NCBI RefSeq assembly: GCF_036324505.1
Contig: NC_086362.1
Coordinates: 12,335,043-12,399,042, forward strand
Reading direction: 5' to 3'
DNA: 64,000 nt
Source: Eleginops maclovinus
Lineage: Eukaryota; Chordata; Actinopteri; Perciformes; Eleginopidae
In this document: piece by piece, positions 1 through 14,937 of the stretch
Layout of the letters: each line of letters opens with the position of its first letter
How positions within the stretch are numbered: position 1 is the first letter of the stretch
Translations under genes and position numbers: made by a program
Notes under the pieces: model-generated
The model's input: the letters and a program-made list of their open reading frames with translations, nothing else
Databases searched by the model: none
Told to the model about the DNA's origin: nothing

Positions 1-2
1 TC

Positions 3-1631
<1,629 letters not shown>

Positions 1632-2110
1632 AGAAGGGAGGGAGGAAGAGACGCAGAGAACGAGAGCGAGAGAGACATGACTGTCAGAGATTGTCTCCTG
1701 TTGGCTTTCCACAACACGAAACAAGTCGAAGCAACACTTGGCAGAGAGGGAAAACAGATGAACACAACTATTTCAAAAGACACCCGAACCCGTCTTCCAT
1801 CTTCATTTCTTTTCTGACCTCCGTCTGAGCTGCTGTCTCTCCTCTTCTTCCTCAGTGCTTCTCTTCGCTCTGCATCTGCGTAACATTTTTTAAAACAACT
1901 GTTTAAAAAGGAAAAAACACGGGGTGTCATTCTGTAGCATATCGGAGTGTTTCTGTCTTTTTGTCCTTCGCTTTTTTTTCCCTTCTTACACAGAATGACA
2001 ACGAGTTTGGTTTACCACATTTCCTTTACCCCCCCCCCCCCTGCCTGTACAGACACAACAGGTATTAATGATGACTGCTGGGTTTTGAATAAATAATACA
2101 GGAAATGAAT
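1632..2110 (+). other. ppp1cb: 3' UTR of ppp1cb
   Basis: Non-coding sequence after the stop codon, including a purine-rich first 60 bases and a run of C at about 2030-2041. It ends near an AATAAA at 2088-2093. The exact cleavage point cannot be read from sequence alone. Confidence 0.6.
2088..2093 (+). terminator. Polyadenylation signal AATAAA of ppp1cb
   Basis: First canonical AATAAA after the ppp1cb stop codon, 457 bases downstream. Its position fits a short 3' UTR. Alternative downstream signals are possible. Confidence 0.55.
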
Positions 2111-2598
2111 ACTTCTCAATGTTCCGTGTGGTTATTCCAATGTAATCACTTCTCCAGGGAGCCTCAAATGGAAACCGCACAAAGAAGAGAAATATTTGTG
2201 GCAGCTGTAACAATCCAGATCATATTGTTCAGGCTTTAACTGTCAATTTTGGATAAGGTTATTTAATTATAAAAATAATAAGACTGCATTTGGATCTATC
2301 CTTTAAATGCACTGTTTTTGTTTCAGTAAGGATGCACCAATTATACTTTTCAGTGCCCAAATACGCCTGATAGCTTTTTTACAGCAGTTTCAGGTAACGG
2401 TTTTGTGAAGATTTCTTGATTTACATGTGCAAATCTAAAATAATAAATATTGACATGTTTCTGTCATTAAGATTGATTCCTGAACTCATTTTGCCAGACA
2501 TTTTTAATAACTCAAATATCGTTGATCAGCACTGAGCCAGCCATATGGCCTTTCAAAAATAAAGAGCAGCTAGTCAAGCACACTTCATCCAAGACAAT

Positions 2599-2925
2599 AA
2601 AGGTCCTATTATGCTCTGTGGGGTTTGCCCCTTCCTGTAGGGCTATGATTGGTTAGTGGGCCGGCTCTGTTGTGATTGGTTAGATGCTTAGAGGTGTGCC
2701 TGTGCCTTAGCCTATCACTTACAATGTGTTGGAGCACCAGCCAATAGAAGCACAAGTGTTACATTGTGACGTTATTATGTTACTGAGCTAAACAATGGAG
2801 GTGTTTCGGGGGGGGGGGGTGGTGTCTGGAGGAAACACATTTTAGCCGTTGCAGACCATTTACATAAAGACCACATAATACACTACAGGAAACGGAAAAC
2901 CCCAAAAAGCTTAATATGGCCTCTT
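2599..2925. repeat. MITE-like repeat, family A copy 1
   Basis: It begins AAAGGTCCTATTATGC and ends GCTTAATATGGCCTCTT, so the ends are imperfect inverted repeats. The inside shares the block GGCCGGCTCTGTTGTGATTGGT and the end block CACTACAGGAAACGGAAAACC with copies near 6.2-6.6, 11.0-12.0 and 29.9-30.3 kb. It also has a G run at 2809-2819. The superfamily is not certain; hAT-like is a guess. No target duplication was recognised. Confidence 0.6.
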
Positions 2926-3060
2926 GAACAAAGTAAATGACTAGTTTCAGAGCACTTGAAAATCATGTCATATCTATTTAATATATAGATATGACATGAT
3001 CATATATATTTAACAGCATACAAATGACCATTTCCAACACACACCAGTTGAAAGCATCCA

Positions 3061-3066
3061 TTTATT
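3061..3066 (-). terminator. Candidate polyadenylation signal of slc29a1
   Basis: TTTATT on the + strand reads AATAAA on the - strand, followed by a GT-rich stretch (the ACACACACC at 3038-3046 read in reverse). This would end a long (2.7 kb) 3' UTR of the - strand transporter gene and place it tail to tail with ppp1cb about 1 kb away. Inference only; closer signals may be used. Confidence 0.3.
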
Positions 3067-5811
3067 CAGTCAAATCTATAAAGAAACTTATGAGATGCAT
3101 GGATTCCCTTTCCTAACTCAGTGATCCGGCAGATCCTGACCCTGTCTGGTCTGTTTGCATGGAGCACAGGTGACCTGCACATAATGGATCACATGGATGT
3201 GGCCCCCCCTCACAACAGAGAATACACATTTGAATGACATGTTGCTTTGAATGCATGGACCCAAGATTACTCTGGTGCTGTTGCTTAGGTTACAGGACTG
3301 AGCTGTGCTCCATGTTAGCACGTCTGGAATTAGCAGCACAAGCACATACGTATCACTACAGGGAGGCAGTACTTACAGTCAATCCAATGTGACGTGAACA
3401 TAAAACTTAAAAACTGGGTTTCATCATTATTAAGGCTGATTATGACCGATGTGTTATTTTCCAGAGAACTCCAGAAACCAACATTTGTTTGGTTTAGAAG
3501 TAGAAGCCAAAATACAGATAAAGAACAGCAGTATGAATTAAACGGTTGTTCCTTGAGTTATGTCATTGAACTACACATTAGGTTCCCGGGGTTAAATCAT
3601 GGTCCGAGTTCTCCGTCCAAAAAACTGATGCTGCATTGACATTGTGCCGCTCACTCACTCCACTCCTTACTGAAGATGTTGATCATTAACTGCATTAAAA
3701 CAGACATTTGTTTTTTCAAATATAAATGCATGTTTGTTCAGTTCAAATTCCCACTAAATGTGAATGCAGCACGAATCAAGTAACTTTTTAAAATAAGTCC
3801 CATTTATATTGCTCCCTTCATAAGGACTCAGCCCTTGGTGCATTTGAAACGGCAGCGGTCACTTTTCCCCATTTACACGAAACAGTAAACTCACACTCGC
3901 AATTCTCCTTATTTACATCATCACTAAATCAAATAAAAACACTTTGAATCCTAAAAGAATGCTTCTTTAGCATGTAAGCAATAAATTCAACCTATAAAGA
4001 TATCATAACCATAAAAAAATCTACATCATTAGGTTGCTTCCTATACATTTCTGTGCACTACAGTAAGAAAACAACTCATAACAGCACTGTCATTGGAGCC
4101 TGGCACATTGGCAGCTATGTCTGAGAAAGTCCAATACTATTTGACATGGTTAAATTCAATATCTGTACAAAATAAAATCATCTAATTTCCACATGATTCA
4201 TGTGTTTTGAAATGGCTTACAGCAACAGCAGCTCCACTACATTTGAACCGTCAGTAACAAAGCTGCAGCAGTTGGAGGATCTGAAAGTAAATCTACTTCT
4301 TCATGACAGCAGAAGAATGTGGTCCTACTCATACAACCTGTTAACCTACAATCTGCCACCAGATAAACCGCGGTGCACTTCTGTCAGTAGTAGTAGTAGT
4401 AGTAGTAGCAGTGACCGTAAAGCAGTCATTCCTGAAGGTGTACACCAGGGGTGTCCAATTTTCGGCCCGGGGGCCAAATGTGGCCCGCAGGCCATTTTGA
4501 ATCGGCCCTCTGCAAATTCTAAAAGTATATCGCAATATGGCCCACAAATTAAACTTCTGCTTGTCTTATATTGTACTTCTCAAATATATATGTTGAAATG
4601 TATTAACGAGCCAATTTTCAAATAAATTCAGTCATTTAGAATGTAAAACATCTGTCTAACAAATCTTAGTTGATTAAAAAAAACTGAACCTTCATATTTA
4701 CTCTTATTATCAGCAATCTGAGGCTTCTGTTTTAAGGAATGAGCTGCCAACAGAGTAAATGAACCCTAAAGACAGACGGGATGTAGGCTGTTTTTTTCTG
4801 AAAGCGTTTTCAGTATCGCGCATTATTCACCTACATTTGATTTGTTTTGCTAACTTATAACTTAACTTTTGAGACAATATTCACCTCTATCAGTGGCCCA
4901 GCTCTCCGTATATTTTTCTGTATGTGGCCCTCAGTGAAAAAAGTTTGGACACCCCTGGTGTACATGATGTCACCAGTAGAGGGCAGTAGCAGCCAGGAGG
5001 TTAGAGAAACAACAGCTCCGATAGGAGAGAGAAATATAAAAAGGTAATTAACTAAACAATGTGCTCCTAAGGAGACACCTTAATGCCCCCCCACCTCTCC
5101 AAAGGAGCACTACCCCAACAACAAAGGACTACAAATGTTTTCATCCCATTTTTTTGTCACTTTGTCAGTTTGAAATGTCTTTGTAGTCATTTTGTTCATA
5201 GTGCGCCTCTTTGTGGTAATGTACAGGTCTTTTTATATAGTTTAAGTTCCAACAGGAAATACTGTTCTAACAGGGGTCCAGGGCCCCTGACTGTTTGGCC
5301 TCATTCAGTAATCCACACAGGCCTTTGAGGCAGGTCCCTAACCCTCGATTGGGAATTAAACATTACTATATTACATTTGTTCTACTGATGTAACTGTTGT
5401 TTAAAACAAAATACAAAATATTCAAAGGAAGAAAAGTGCACCAGAAATACCTCAAATAATAACTCTAACACAAAGCATTCAAGCCATCCAATAAACACAC
5501 AGCGTAATACCCTAAAGCGACTAACCTTAATTAAACATAAATACATCTGATAATGTAGAAATTTGAACAAAATCCGTCCAGCTGCACAGAGAGGAAGTAT
5601 TTCCCACATGTGTTTTAGCAGCACGTGACAAAACCATTCATACAGTTTATCCCTTATTCCTACTTTAACAGGAACTGTGGAAGTCACTATTAAAACAGCA
5701 CCCTCCACAGCGTCACCAGCGTGCATCACACCGCACCTGACAGAGGACAGAAACGAGGAAGTCGGCCAGGAGGGACAAAACTAATGTGATTACTCCTTTA
5801 AGTGTGTGTGA
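3067..5811 (-). other. Region between slc29a1 stop and its candidate poly(A) site
   Basis: No coding exon is recognised. It holds a short AGT repeat at 4386-4408 and an hAT insertion at 4446-4957. Around 5083-5345 there is a stretch rich in TTTTTGTCACTTTGT-like repeats of a sort common in fish genomes. It may be long 3' UTR of slc29a1 or plain intergenic DNA. Confidence 0.4.
4446..4957. mobile_element. Short hAT-type element with CAGGGGTGTCC ends
   Basis: The 512-bp block starts CAGGGGTGTCCAA and ends TTGGACACCCCTG, perfect terminal inverted repeats. It is flanked by GTGTACAC (4438-4445) and GTGTACAT (4958-4965), a 7 of 8 match to an 8-bp target duplication. Terminal CAGGGGTGTCC and an 8-bp duplication are typical of the hAT (Charlie-like) group. 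It has no transposase, so it is non-autonomous. Confidence 0.8.
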
Positions 5812-8800
5812 CTACACCAGAGCTCGTAGGGGGAAGGACAGGGAGGCTCCTATGGACAGCCCGAGGGCCAAGAAGAAGGTCATCAGGGCTCCGGCAGTCT
5901 CTCCGTCCTTCGGATCCACCAACCTGAGCAGGGAGGAACAGAGGGTCAGACATGAAACACGACACTGGGGCTTTTGTTGAGGGTGTTTGGGTCGCAGGTA
6001 CGCAATGTTGCCATGGTGATAGAGCTCAAACAGAAGTGGTTTTGGACACATCTTGTTGGTGAGTTCAAGGGGACTCAGAGATTCATTAGTTGGCTGCTGT
6101 TTTATGGGGTATCATTTTAGTTAGAAACATGACTCATCTTTGGCTTTGCTACACGACTAACAAAAAAAATAGTATTCAAAATAAACCATAATATAAACAT
6201 GAAAAGCTTCCATTATATGCATTTAAAGACAGTGAAGCCAATTCAGCAGGGGTTGGTTCATTTTCAGGCTCACATTGGTATGTCTTTATGTTTTTCATAC
6301 TGCCTGTGCTGCAGCACCTCGTTTCACCCCGTCTGAAACCAGAGCCCAGTCTGCTCTGATTGGTTAGCTGGCCGGCTCTGTTGTGATTGGTCAACCACCT
6401 TGAGATATTCCGCCCCTAAGCCCAACACATACAATTTGTTCGAGTGCTAGCCAATAGACGCTCAAGTGTGAACATTGGGGAACACAGGGATTTTAACCTT
6501 TGCAGAAACATACAGAACCACAATATCACACTACAGGAAAGGGGAAAGCCCCAAAAGAATAACCGGGCCCCTTTAAGGATCGTTTTGGTATATCTTTATT
6601 TCCCTATCATTTTATTCCCTTCATACTTCACATTGTCCCTAAGGTTCATGTCTTCAAACAACATGCTTTCCACCAGATCCTGTACACCATTTCCAGAACA
6701 TTCTGACTCATCCTGAGGTCATTACACTTCCTGGGTATTTTTAAGGTTATAATTCTTAAGCTTTTAATCACATTAAACTATGTGTAATATTCAACAGTTG
6801 AAGTTTGTTATGTGATGACCTCTCTGTAAAGCACTTCAAAGTGTTTGTTTTAACCCCCTTGTGTTAGCGCAACTGTTGACTGCCCTACAGCTGTATTACG
6901 TGACCCGAACTTTCCTCCTGCTGCTGTTGTTTTGCATTCAAGCCTTCAGGGTCAATAAATAGGTCAGGGTGTGTTAGCACAAGGACCTGGATGTGTGCCT
7001 GAAATGGTATGAACCAATTTAAAGTCATAAGCTACAAACATTTACAGGAATAATTAGAATGGTTTGAGTGGGGATCATTTGTTGGTGTATTATTCCACCT
7101 GATTTAATGTTAGTTATTTTAATGCGCATTCTTTTTGTAAAAGGACCTAAAAACAAACCATACTTCCTATAGGACTACATTGTGCAGCTTCATCAAGCAG
7201 TGTTGATGTCTCCAGACAAAATGCAGCTCTTTCTGAAAGTTTCTGCAGATCTTTTTGCTCCTACACACCTGGGTGCATCAATTAAACTAAACTGTTAGCC
7301 CTCATTTATTGAAACCCTCTCAGGTCGGAGCATCCTTGAACATGATGAGGTGAAACAGCCCATGCCAAAAACCACCAAACAGTCCATATACTGTAGTTGT
7401 GTATGCTGCGTTCAAATGTCACCAACGTTTGACCCCAGCAGCATTAGCTAGGACATTAAACCACAACCAAAGGATGACCCCATAAGATAGGAACACATCG
7501 TATAAAAACATAAATGATAGCTATAGTTGTGTCATTATGAAGGGACGTTGACACGCGTTTCTAATGTCACGTCTCTGCACGGAAGGTTCAATAGGTTGGA
7601 CTCACTGCGGAGCGTAGGACATGGACAGGCAGACGAAGTACCCGCTGGACAGAGAGAAGAGCGCCATGATGATGGCGAAAGCAGCGTCGTGGCTGAAGAA
7701 GACGGGCAGGAAGGAGCGATTCTGGACGTTACAGAGCATCAGCAGCGGGATGAACACCACCCTGGAGACGACGAGCAGCGGGAACAGGCGAGACTCCTTA
7801 CCAGGCTGCAAGGAGACAGGAGGGAGGGAATGAAGGGGTTAAAAGATGGATCTTACAGATAAGTCTAAACCATCATTCCTGCATGTGCAATTTTTTGAAA
7901 CACTGAATAAAGTTTATGCAAAAAAAGTTCAGCAAGAAGTGACACACCCAATTTTACTGCTGTTGCAACATACAGTTTTAGAGTTGTCTCTGATTTGCAA
8001 TGCCATTTGTAACCTACCCAACAAATGAAGGTGGTGACGGTCCGACCGATCCAGTCGTTGAGGTTGAAAATCAAGAAGCAGCACACTGAGATGAAGAAGC
8101 GCTCTGAGGGGAGAACAAGCAGCAGGAGGAATGGATTTAATTATTTCACGAGAGATAAACTGTTAACACATGTATAGATATCCAGGAGTAATGTTTTTGC
8201 AGCAGAGATCTAACTGGAAATACCCCATTTCCCTGGGAAGGAGGTCCTGACATCCGCGGTGACAGCGGGGAAGACAGACAGAGTGACTGTGAACACGAAG
8301 GTCACGCAGAAGGCCATCACCCAGATCTGAATGAGAGAAAACACACACATTTCATACATCACACTTCGATGCTTTTATTCTAAACAAAAAGACTAATAAC
8401 AAAAATGTGAGTCACAACTGACACCTTCAAAGAAACCTGTTTCTCATGTGAATAGAGCCCTCAGTTAGCTCTCATACAGGAGAAGCAGCTCAAAGTGTTT
8501 CACAATATGGGAATACAGACATAGATAAACAGAACAGACAGAATGCTAAAACTACTATGACATGAACATGATGCTATCAAAGTAAAGAGATGCAAATACA
8601 AAATGTAATTGTATCCTTAAAATATGATGAAAACCTTTGAATAATAATTGAAAATGTGTATACAAATAGTTGAAAGTAAAAAAAGTTGGAATCAGTATCC
8701 CTGTTTGCAACACGCTCATACACATCAATAAGCATTTCAGCTCCACCTAAAGCTTTACACTCTTTTCCACGCTGGGCTACAAATAAAACACAAAAGGATC

Positions 8801-11800
8801 CCAGTCTTAATTACACAGAAGTATTCTATCTTTGAGCTACTTCATAACGTGTTCCCATGGGTGGGACCTTAGCATAGTGTTTTGTCAGCGTCAGGCCCAA
8901 CCCTGAGGCCCTGCAGAAAAACCACACCTTGTGTGGAAGCTGTGGTGATAAAGAGAAGTGTTGTTCTCTCAGTCAAATCTTATGATTAACCACCGATTAA
9001 CACTTCAATTGAAACCAATTCCACGATTTGAAAGAATTCCAGCGGTGAATAAATGTGAGCAGAGTGCAGAACAGAGTAGCTGCTGTGCGATCAGAGCCTG
9101 GGTTACCTTTTTAAAGACTTCTTTGACGGAGGCTTTAGCCTGCCCCTTCTCCTCCTGCTCCAGCGACACGAAGGCGTGCTTGGGCCCGTCTGTCCCGGGG
9201 TCTCCCTCCAGCTCAGCCCCTACCTTGGGGCTGCTGCTGGTCGCTGTGCCGTTAGCATGGCCGTTCAGCTTGCCGTTCTCCACTGGGCCGCTCTCTGAAA
9301 TGTTTTTAGAATATATTCACATAAATGGTTATTGTTCATTATGTTTCTAAAGGAGATAAATCAAATATGACATGTGAGATTGTGATTAGTTCTTTTTGAG
9401 CATCCACTTAAAACACACTCAGTGTGTGGGCCTCTTTGAGTGATGCTGTTTGTCTGCCAGGACTCTAAATTAGATAAATGGAGGGTCAACTCACTTAACG
9501 AGATAATATCCACAGAATGGGTTTCATTCAACCAGACAGTGAAGCACAGAATCACTGACTAAGTCGCAAAGCAAACACGAGTTCTCTCACTGTCAGACAA
9601 ACTTTTCCTTATCTCGATTCTACAAACAAAAAGAGCTTGCACTTTAAAATGGAACAGACGATGAAAGGTGTCCCTGTGGTGCCAACTTGGATACAAATAG
9701 CATTAGTTCAGAGGGTGTGAAAAGCCAAAATCCCACCTTTCAGCAACTCGTCCATGGCGCCTGCCTCATACTTTACGCTTTTGTTCAGATAATGCTGGGC
9801 AAACTCCTGCGTGGGAAAAACAGACAGCAAAAATGAGACCTAACAGCTAAAATACAGCATGGAAAAAAGAAACCTGTTTGGTTAATAGCTCTATAGACTA
9901 GAAGGAGATGGAGTTAATTTTTTTAACCAACTGGGACAAAAATGACAGTAGATCTTTACACAAAGGCCCCAAGATGCTCCAGTTTCACATCTTTGATAAT
10001 TAGCTTTTGAGCTTTATTATTACAGTGTGTGCTTGAGTTTTTCAGAAACAAACTGCCAATAAATCAAGCAAACACTTTCTTAAACAGCCGGGTCAAATCA
10101 CGGTTAAAAAAAAGAGATGATAGCCTAGTTTAGGTAAGATTTAATGTAGTGCAGAGCTTGGAACTGACCAGGCGGGGCAGCAGGACGTAGCTTCCCAGCG
10201 TGACCAGCGTCCCGACACATGGCGTGATGAAGTAACCCAGCGCTGCGGTCTCAGAGTCGGCATTGCCTGAGTGACAAACGTAAAGTGAGCTGTTTAAGAA
10301 TTCTGGGGGAAAGAAACATGCGCCGTGTCTTTGAAATGAAACAGAGTGTGCTGTGTGGTGTCTCGCTGATTTGACAGCCGCTTTGAATGTCTTCTGTTAC
10401 TAAGCAACTGGGGGTTTGGCACCCGGGGGTGTTTGTGTGTGTGTGTGGGTGGCTCACTGGCGATGGCGAGCAGCATGGCGATGGCAGCGAAGGTCCCGGC
10501 GAGGCCCTGGCCACTCATGAACACCGTGCTGTACTTCTGCGGCAGGAGCCCCACCAAGCCAAACAAACTGCCCTGCAGCACGGCCCCGAAGGCTGCGGAG
10601 AGAAAGTGTCATGTTATGTCTTTCACATGTCTCTTTCACATGTCTCTTTCACGTGTCTCTTTCACGTGTCTCTTTCACGTGTCTCTTTCACGTGTCTCTT
10701 TCACGTGTCTCTTTCACGTGTGTCTTTCACGTGTGTCTTTCATGGTTACTGATGGCAAAAACTATGACGAAATAAAACTGCAGTTAACTGAAAAGTAAAA
10801 CTGCTGCTGAGAGAGTGAATGGTATGCAGGGAGTGATCCAAGTCCAGCAAGAACGTTTCTGTGCATTGAATTCCATGATCCAATATACGCGCTGCCAGAT
10901 GCGCTGCATTGTTGTGACGAGCCGCACAACCAGGGGCACCTGCTCACGGCTCCAGTGCCAGCAGCAGAAGAGGATCTATTGTGATTGGTCAACTGCCTAG
11001 AGATGGTTGTACATGCCGGTCCCACCCCACCATCACGTACAATGTGTTGGAGCTAGGGCTGCACGATTTAGTGAAACAGTCATGTTGGATTATTGTGGAC
11101 AGTATTGCGATTGCAATGTAATCAACAAAGTGTAATATGTACTCACTTGGTCAGGGAAAGGAAAGAGCACAGACACATGATCATTTTAAAATCTGTATTG
11201 GTCAAAGAATCATAATCAAATATAATAATTTAAAAAATATCATAGTAGGTTAGTGTTCTGAAAATAACAAAATAAATACCAAAACATACATAAAATAAAG
11301 GTTTTTCTGCATACTTTCTGCACTACTATACAGTTAATATAAGACCACATACACATATACAAAAAAAACAGACATTTTTGAACTCTCATGTCAACATATG
11401 CATATACTATGCCGTACTATTTGCCAAGCAACACTTATTGTTTAGGTGTCCTTGGATGTATCATAAGTTAATGCTAGCTGGATCTGATTGATATGGACAT
11501 ACACGAGAGTGAAGTATAATCAGATCAGAGATCAGGACCAGCTGAGCTGACGGAGAACACGTACTTCAAGTTAAAGACATACAGTAACACACTTGGCTAT
11601 CTTATCTACATCTGGAACTTGCTAAACTAGTTATAAATATGCTTATTCTTCACGGTCGGGTCTCTTATTACTGGATCAGGGAGCTGCATGATACAGACGG
11701 GCTGTCAGGAGAGAGAGCGCTGCGTTTATTTCTCCCGTGTTATTATCCAAAGTTACTGTACACTTTTAATAATGTACATAATGAGAATGATCAGAACAGC

Positions 11801-14800
11801 GAACCATGTCGATCTCACCACGCACATGTTTTTATTTGATTTAGTTATGTGATCGCACAAGATGATAACGCAATTTCAATTTGAATAATCCTGCAGCCGT
11901 AGTTGGAGCCTTAGCCAAGAGAAGCACGAGTGTTACATAGTGATGTCACTATGTTCCTGAAGTTAAAGGTCTGTTTAATGCATGAGCTCTCTCCCATTCT
12001 GTATGTTAATAATATATCATGTAAATACATGCTTAGGGTCTCGGCCCCTGTTTTCCCAAGCTTTGTAGAGCTCATTTCACATATCTGCATTATGTCTTAC
12101 GTCTCATGTACTCTCAGCATCTGTTCTCTTTCAGGCTTCTACTCACACAGACACTGACTTACAGTTGATGAACCAGATAGTAGCCATGGTGACGGAGAAG
12201 AAGCGGTCTTCCTCCATGGGCACTTTGACCAGCACTGCTGTGAGGATGAAGAGCAGCAGGATGAAAACCAGGCTGCCTGCGATGCGCACGGCCCCTGATA
12301 TCCTGAAACAAGAAATATCAGTCAGTTAAAAAGAACAAACATCAAAATACACCCCAGAGGAATATTTTGGTACGGGAACGTGATGTGAACACCTTTGTTA
12401 AGGCATACCTAAAGTCTAGGATTCACAACAGAGCATTACTTTCACTGAACATAAAGGGAAGATTGAAATGCTTCTGTGTATAGAATAACCGCTTAATTTC
12501 CTACTGTACTGATATCACCATCCCCCCACTCTGAATGACCTCCTAACGGTGTCACTGACCTCTGGTACAGGAAGGAGTTGAGCAGGGTGAACAGCAGCAG
12601 GGGCAGCTGGGACAGCAGGGTCATCCAGTTGTTGAAGTAGTACTCTGTGCGGACCACCGTGGTGCTGTTGCTAAATTCTGTGGTGTTGAGGCGAGCCTGG
12701 AAATACTGCAGCCCAGAGGGAACGAGATGTTGGATTATTACTGCCAAATAATCCAGCATCCTTCCATTCAACATACAGATGAATACATATATCTTTACAT
12801 GCAAGTATATGAAAATAAAGTCATCTATATTAACCTACGATGGACAATGAGTGTCACCATAACCCACCATTCTCTTTCAAATGTTCAAGTCGAATACCTT
12901 TGAAATGCGTTCATAAATTGAGTTTAGTCACTCAAAACAACTCCCAGACTGCTCGTGTCTACCTATCTTTCACATTGCCTTACAACTTTTCGACCACTGG
13001 ATTTTTCTAATACTTTATATTGCACATTTCAATACTATATTAAATATTGTCAATATTTGTAGTATTTGTAAGTATTTTGTCCTTATCTTATTGTAACTTT
13101 TCTATAACCAGTAAGATAACCAATCCTGCTTTTCCTTCGCCTGTCTTTTAAGACATTAAGTGCAGAAATAGTGAAATTGTTGCCCACACAAGCTGCACTA
13201 ATCTGTTCTTTACATAAAACATGACAAAGATGAAAGAAGTTAACTCTTTAGTTGCTTTCAGCTTCACAGAGCATGTAAGCGTCTTTCAGCTTATTGTTTT
13301 GGTTTTATGGTTCGGGACTTAACTGTTAGGGTTTCTTTTTCATCATGAAGTGAGCATTTACAGAAGAGGCAGATATTCCCCTCAGGAGTTGTTGGGTAAA
13401 GCCCTACCATGTGGATCACATGTTCTGCTGAGGGGAGCCACATAGTTACCAAAAGTCATATGATGGAGTCTGGATTTGTGGGTCGCTATAGGTCATTACC
13501 CTTTAACACCCTTCACAAAGTCTGCATAAGACATCAACAAATCACTTAAACCACTGTGCTACATAATACCAATTTAAACAAATCCATCGTGTACACGTAT
13601 GTTACATTCCATAGTTTGTCTAGATATTTTCTTGAATTATGTAAAGAGATTAGTATCCATAAGATAGAGTCATCCATTGAGCATGTGATTCTTTAAGGTT
13701 CAGGAAGGAACCACAACACCTTCCATCTGACGGGAAATTATGAGATACTACCATCTTTTTGAGTCTGTTTGTTTTCATGTTATAAAACATCAAAAGGCGC
13801 AGACCATGGGTCAGTCCCACGGTATGTGAGGGATTAAGTAATTGCCATGTTTTTACCAAAGAGGCAGTCATGAAGAAGTTCCATGGTAGCAGCGTTCCCA
13901 GGCCCAGAATGAAGAAACAGATCCCCACCAGGCAGCCCCTGCACATGGGGAGTAAAGATCATTACATTAAACATGGGTTACAGTACAGCAAGAATGTAGC
14001 AGTAATGGCAATTCAATGTGTCAACAAGAGCTGTCGATGATGAAGTGTTAAGGCTCACGAAGAATCTGGAAACATTAACGTGTTCAATATCGTACGTTTA
14101 TCCTATTACAAAGCTTGACCCCAATTACCTCCTACAAATCCAGCGCAGATTGCAGATGGAATAAAATGTATGTATTGATTTGACTGGAGATCACTAAGCT
14201 TAGTGTAGGAAAATTGGTGCACAATAATTCAGAAATCATGTAATCGTGTATTAAAAAACCCTCTGATTTCTCTTTCCAGTTTGTCACTCACTTCTTTACT
14301 ACAACACCTCCCTCATTTTTGCTTCACTTCATCCCAAAATACAAGTCAATACTAGTATTTTAAACTTGTCATCATTATTATTACATGTTTGAATCGGTTG
14401 ACACCACTTGAATTAATCTGTTATCACCTCTATTTACGGTCATTTTCCAAAGCTGGATTTCAAGTGTTTTCATAAGCAGGAGAGATTCACATGCATGTGA
14501 AACAATGCAGCAGCACTCTAATTTGATCCCATATAAAGCTCACTGTTTACCCTCCTTCATCTGTAAGAGGGCTGTATAAAGAGGTATCAGCCGTCTCCAG
14601 TTCTTGACAAAACTCTAGCTATTATCTCCAACTAGTGCTACCGAGAGGATTTCTGTAATATCCATGTCAAAATGAGTACAATATGCCATCATAGAAATGT
14701 TTGGGATGGGATTATTTAAAGTATAATTAACTTAAGTATTTAAATGTTACATCCTTGCCTGCCCGCAACATAACCCTTTTAAAAATGACACAGAAACTGT

Positions 14801-14912
14801 GGTCGAGAGCAAAACAACAGTGAGAAACGGTGGTCGAGAGCAAACAGTGGAAGTGAGAGTGTCTTTTGCATCGGACTCACCGGTCCTGAGGAGCATCTGT
14901 CCGTTCCTTCAT
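5812..14912 (-). CDS. slc29a1: Equilibrative nucleoside transporter 1-like (SLC29 family), complete
   Basis: Eleven-pass membrane carrier for nucleosides. Coding exons in transcript order: 14881-14912, 13857-13938, 12560-12705, 12163-12302, 10458-10592, 10169-10266, 9737-9806, 9107-9294, 8224-8326, 8018-8103, 7606-7805, 5812-5923. All have GT-AG borders, and together they make 1392 nt (463 aa), close to human ENT1 (456 aa). The start MKERTDAPQDR sits where ENT1 has its PQDR motif. TM1 contains LPWNFFM with the methionine known to matter for inhibitor binding. The first outer loop has two glycosylation sequons (N45, N51). GSLFGL and MSGQGLAG are conserved, and the C-terminus reads ETAGALMTFFLALGL. 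The central inner loop (exon 9107-9294) is Ser/Gly/Glu-rich and unlike ENT1 in detail. The last exons resemble ENT1 more than ENT2. Which fish paralogue (a or b) is not decided. Confidence 0.92.
6235..6576. repeat. MITE-like repeat, family A copy 2
   Basis: Lies in the last intron of slc29a1. Shares with other copies the blocks CTGTGCTGCAGCACCTC, TGATTGGTTAGCTGGCC and CACACTACAGGAAA. The right end, CGGGCCCCTTTAA, is degenerate but corresponds to the family end. The left border is diverged and approximate. Confidence 0.55.
10617..10744. repeat. 13-bp minisatellite with E-boxes in a slc29a1 intron
   Basis: About nine tandem copies of TCTCTTTCACGTG. Early copies read CACATG, the next seven CACGTG, and the last ones carry TGTCTTTC variants. 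It lies 24 bp upstream (in - strand sense) of the exon at 10458-10592. The open frames across it are an artefact of the repeat. Confidence 0.9.
10976..11965. repeat. MITE-like repeat, family A copy 3, split by a younger insertion
   Basis: The left part (about 10976-11053) carries ATTGTGATTGGTCAACTGCC. The right part (11902-11965) carries AGAAGCACGAGTGTTACATAG. The two parts are contiguous in the other copies. They are separated here by the 848-bp element at 11054-11901. Confidence 0.6.
11054..11901. mobile_element. Non-autonomous hAT element nested in an older repeat
   Basis: Ends are TAGGGCTGCACGATT on the left and AATCCTGCAGCCGTA on the right, an imperfect inverted pair. It is flanked by a perfect 8-bp duplication GTTGGAGC (11046-11053 and 11902-11909). 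The interrupted family A repeat gives the empty site. No transposase frame is present. Confidence 0.85.
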
Positions 14913-14937
14913 TCTGATGTAGGAAGTTCTGGCTAAA

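Noticed and set aside
3118..3345. 75-codon frame on the - strand near the candidate slc29a1 3' end
   Set aside because: No known motif and no supporting splice sites; it lies in probable 3' UTR or intergenic DNA.
9005..9283. 92-codon frame starting with MENGKLNG on the - strand as a separate gene
   Set aside because: It is the inner-loop exon of slc29a1 (9107-9294) read on into the next intron.
10387..10798. Two overlapping 121-codon + strand frames
   Set aside because: They are made by the 13-bp minisatellite (period 13 gives all frames open) and lie antisense to a slc29a1 exon.
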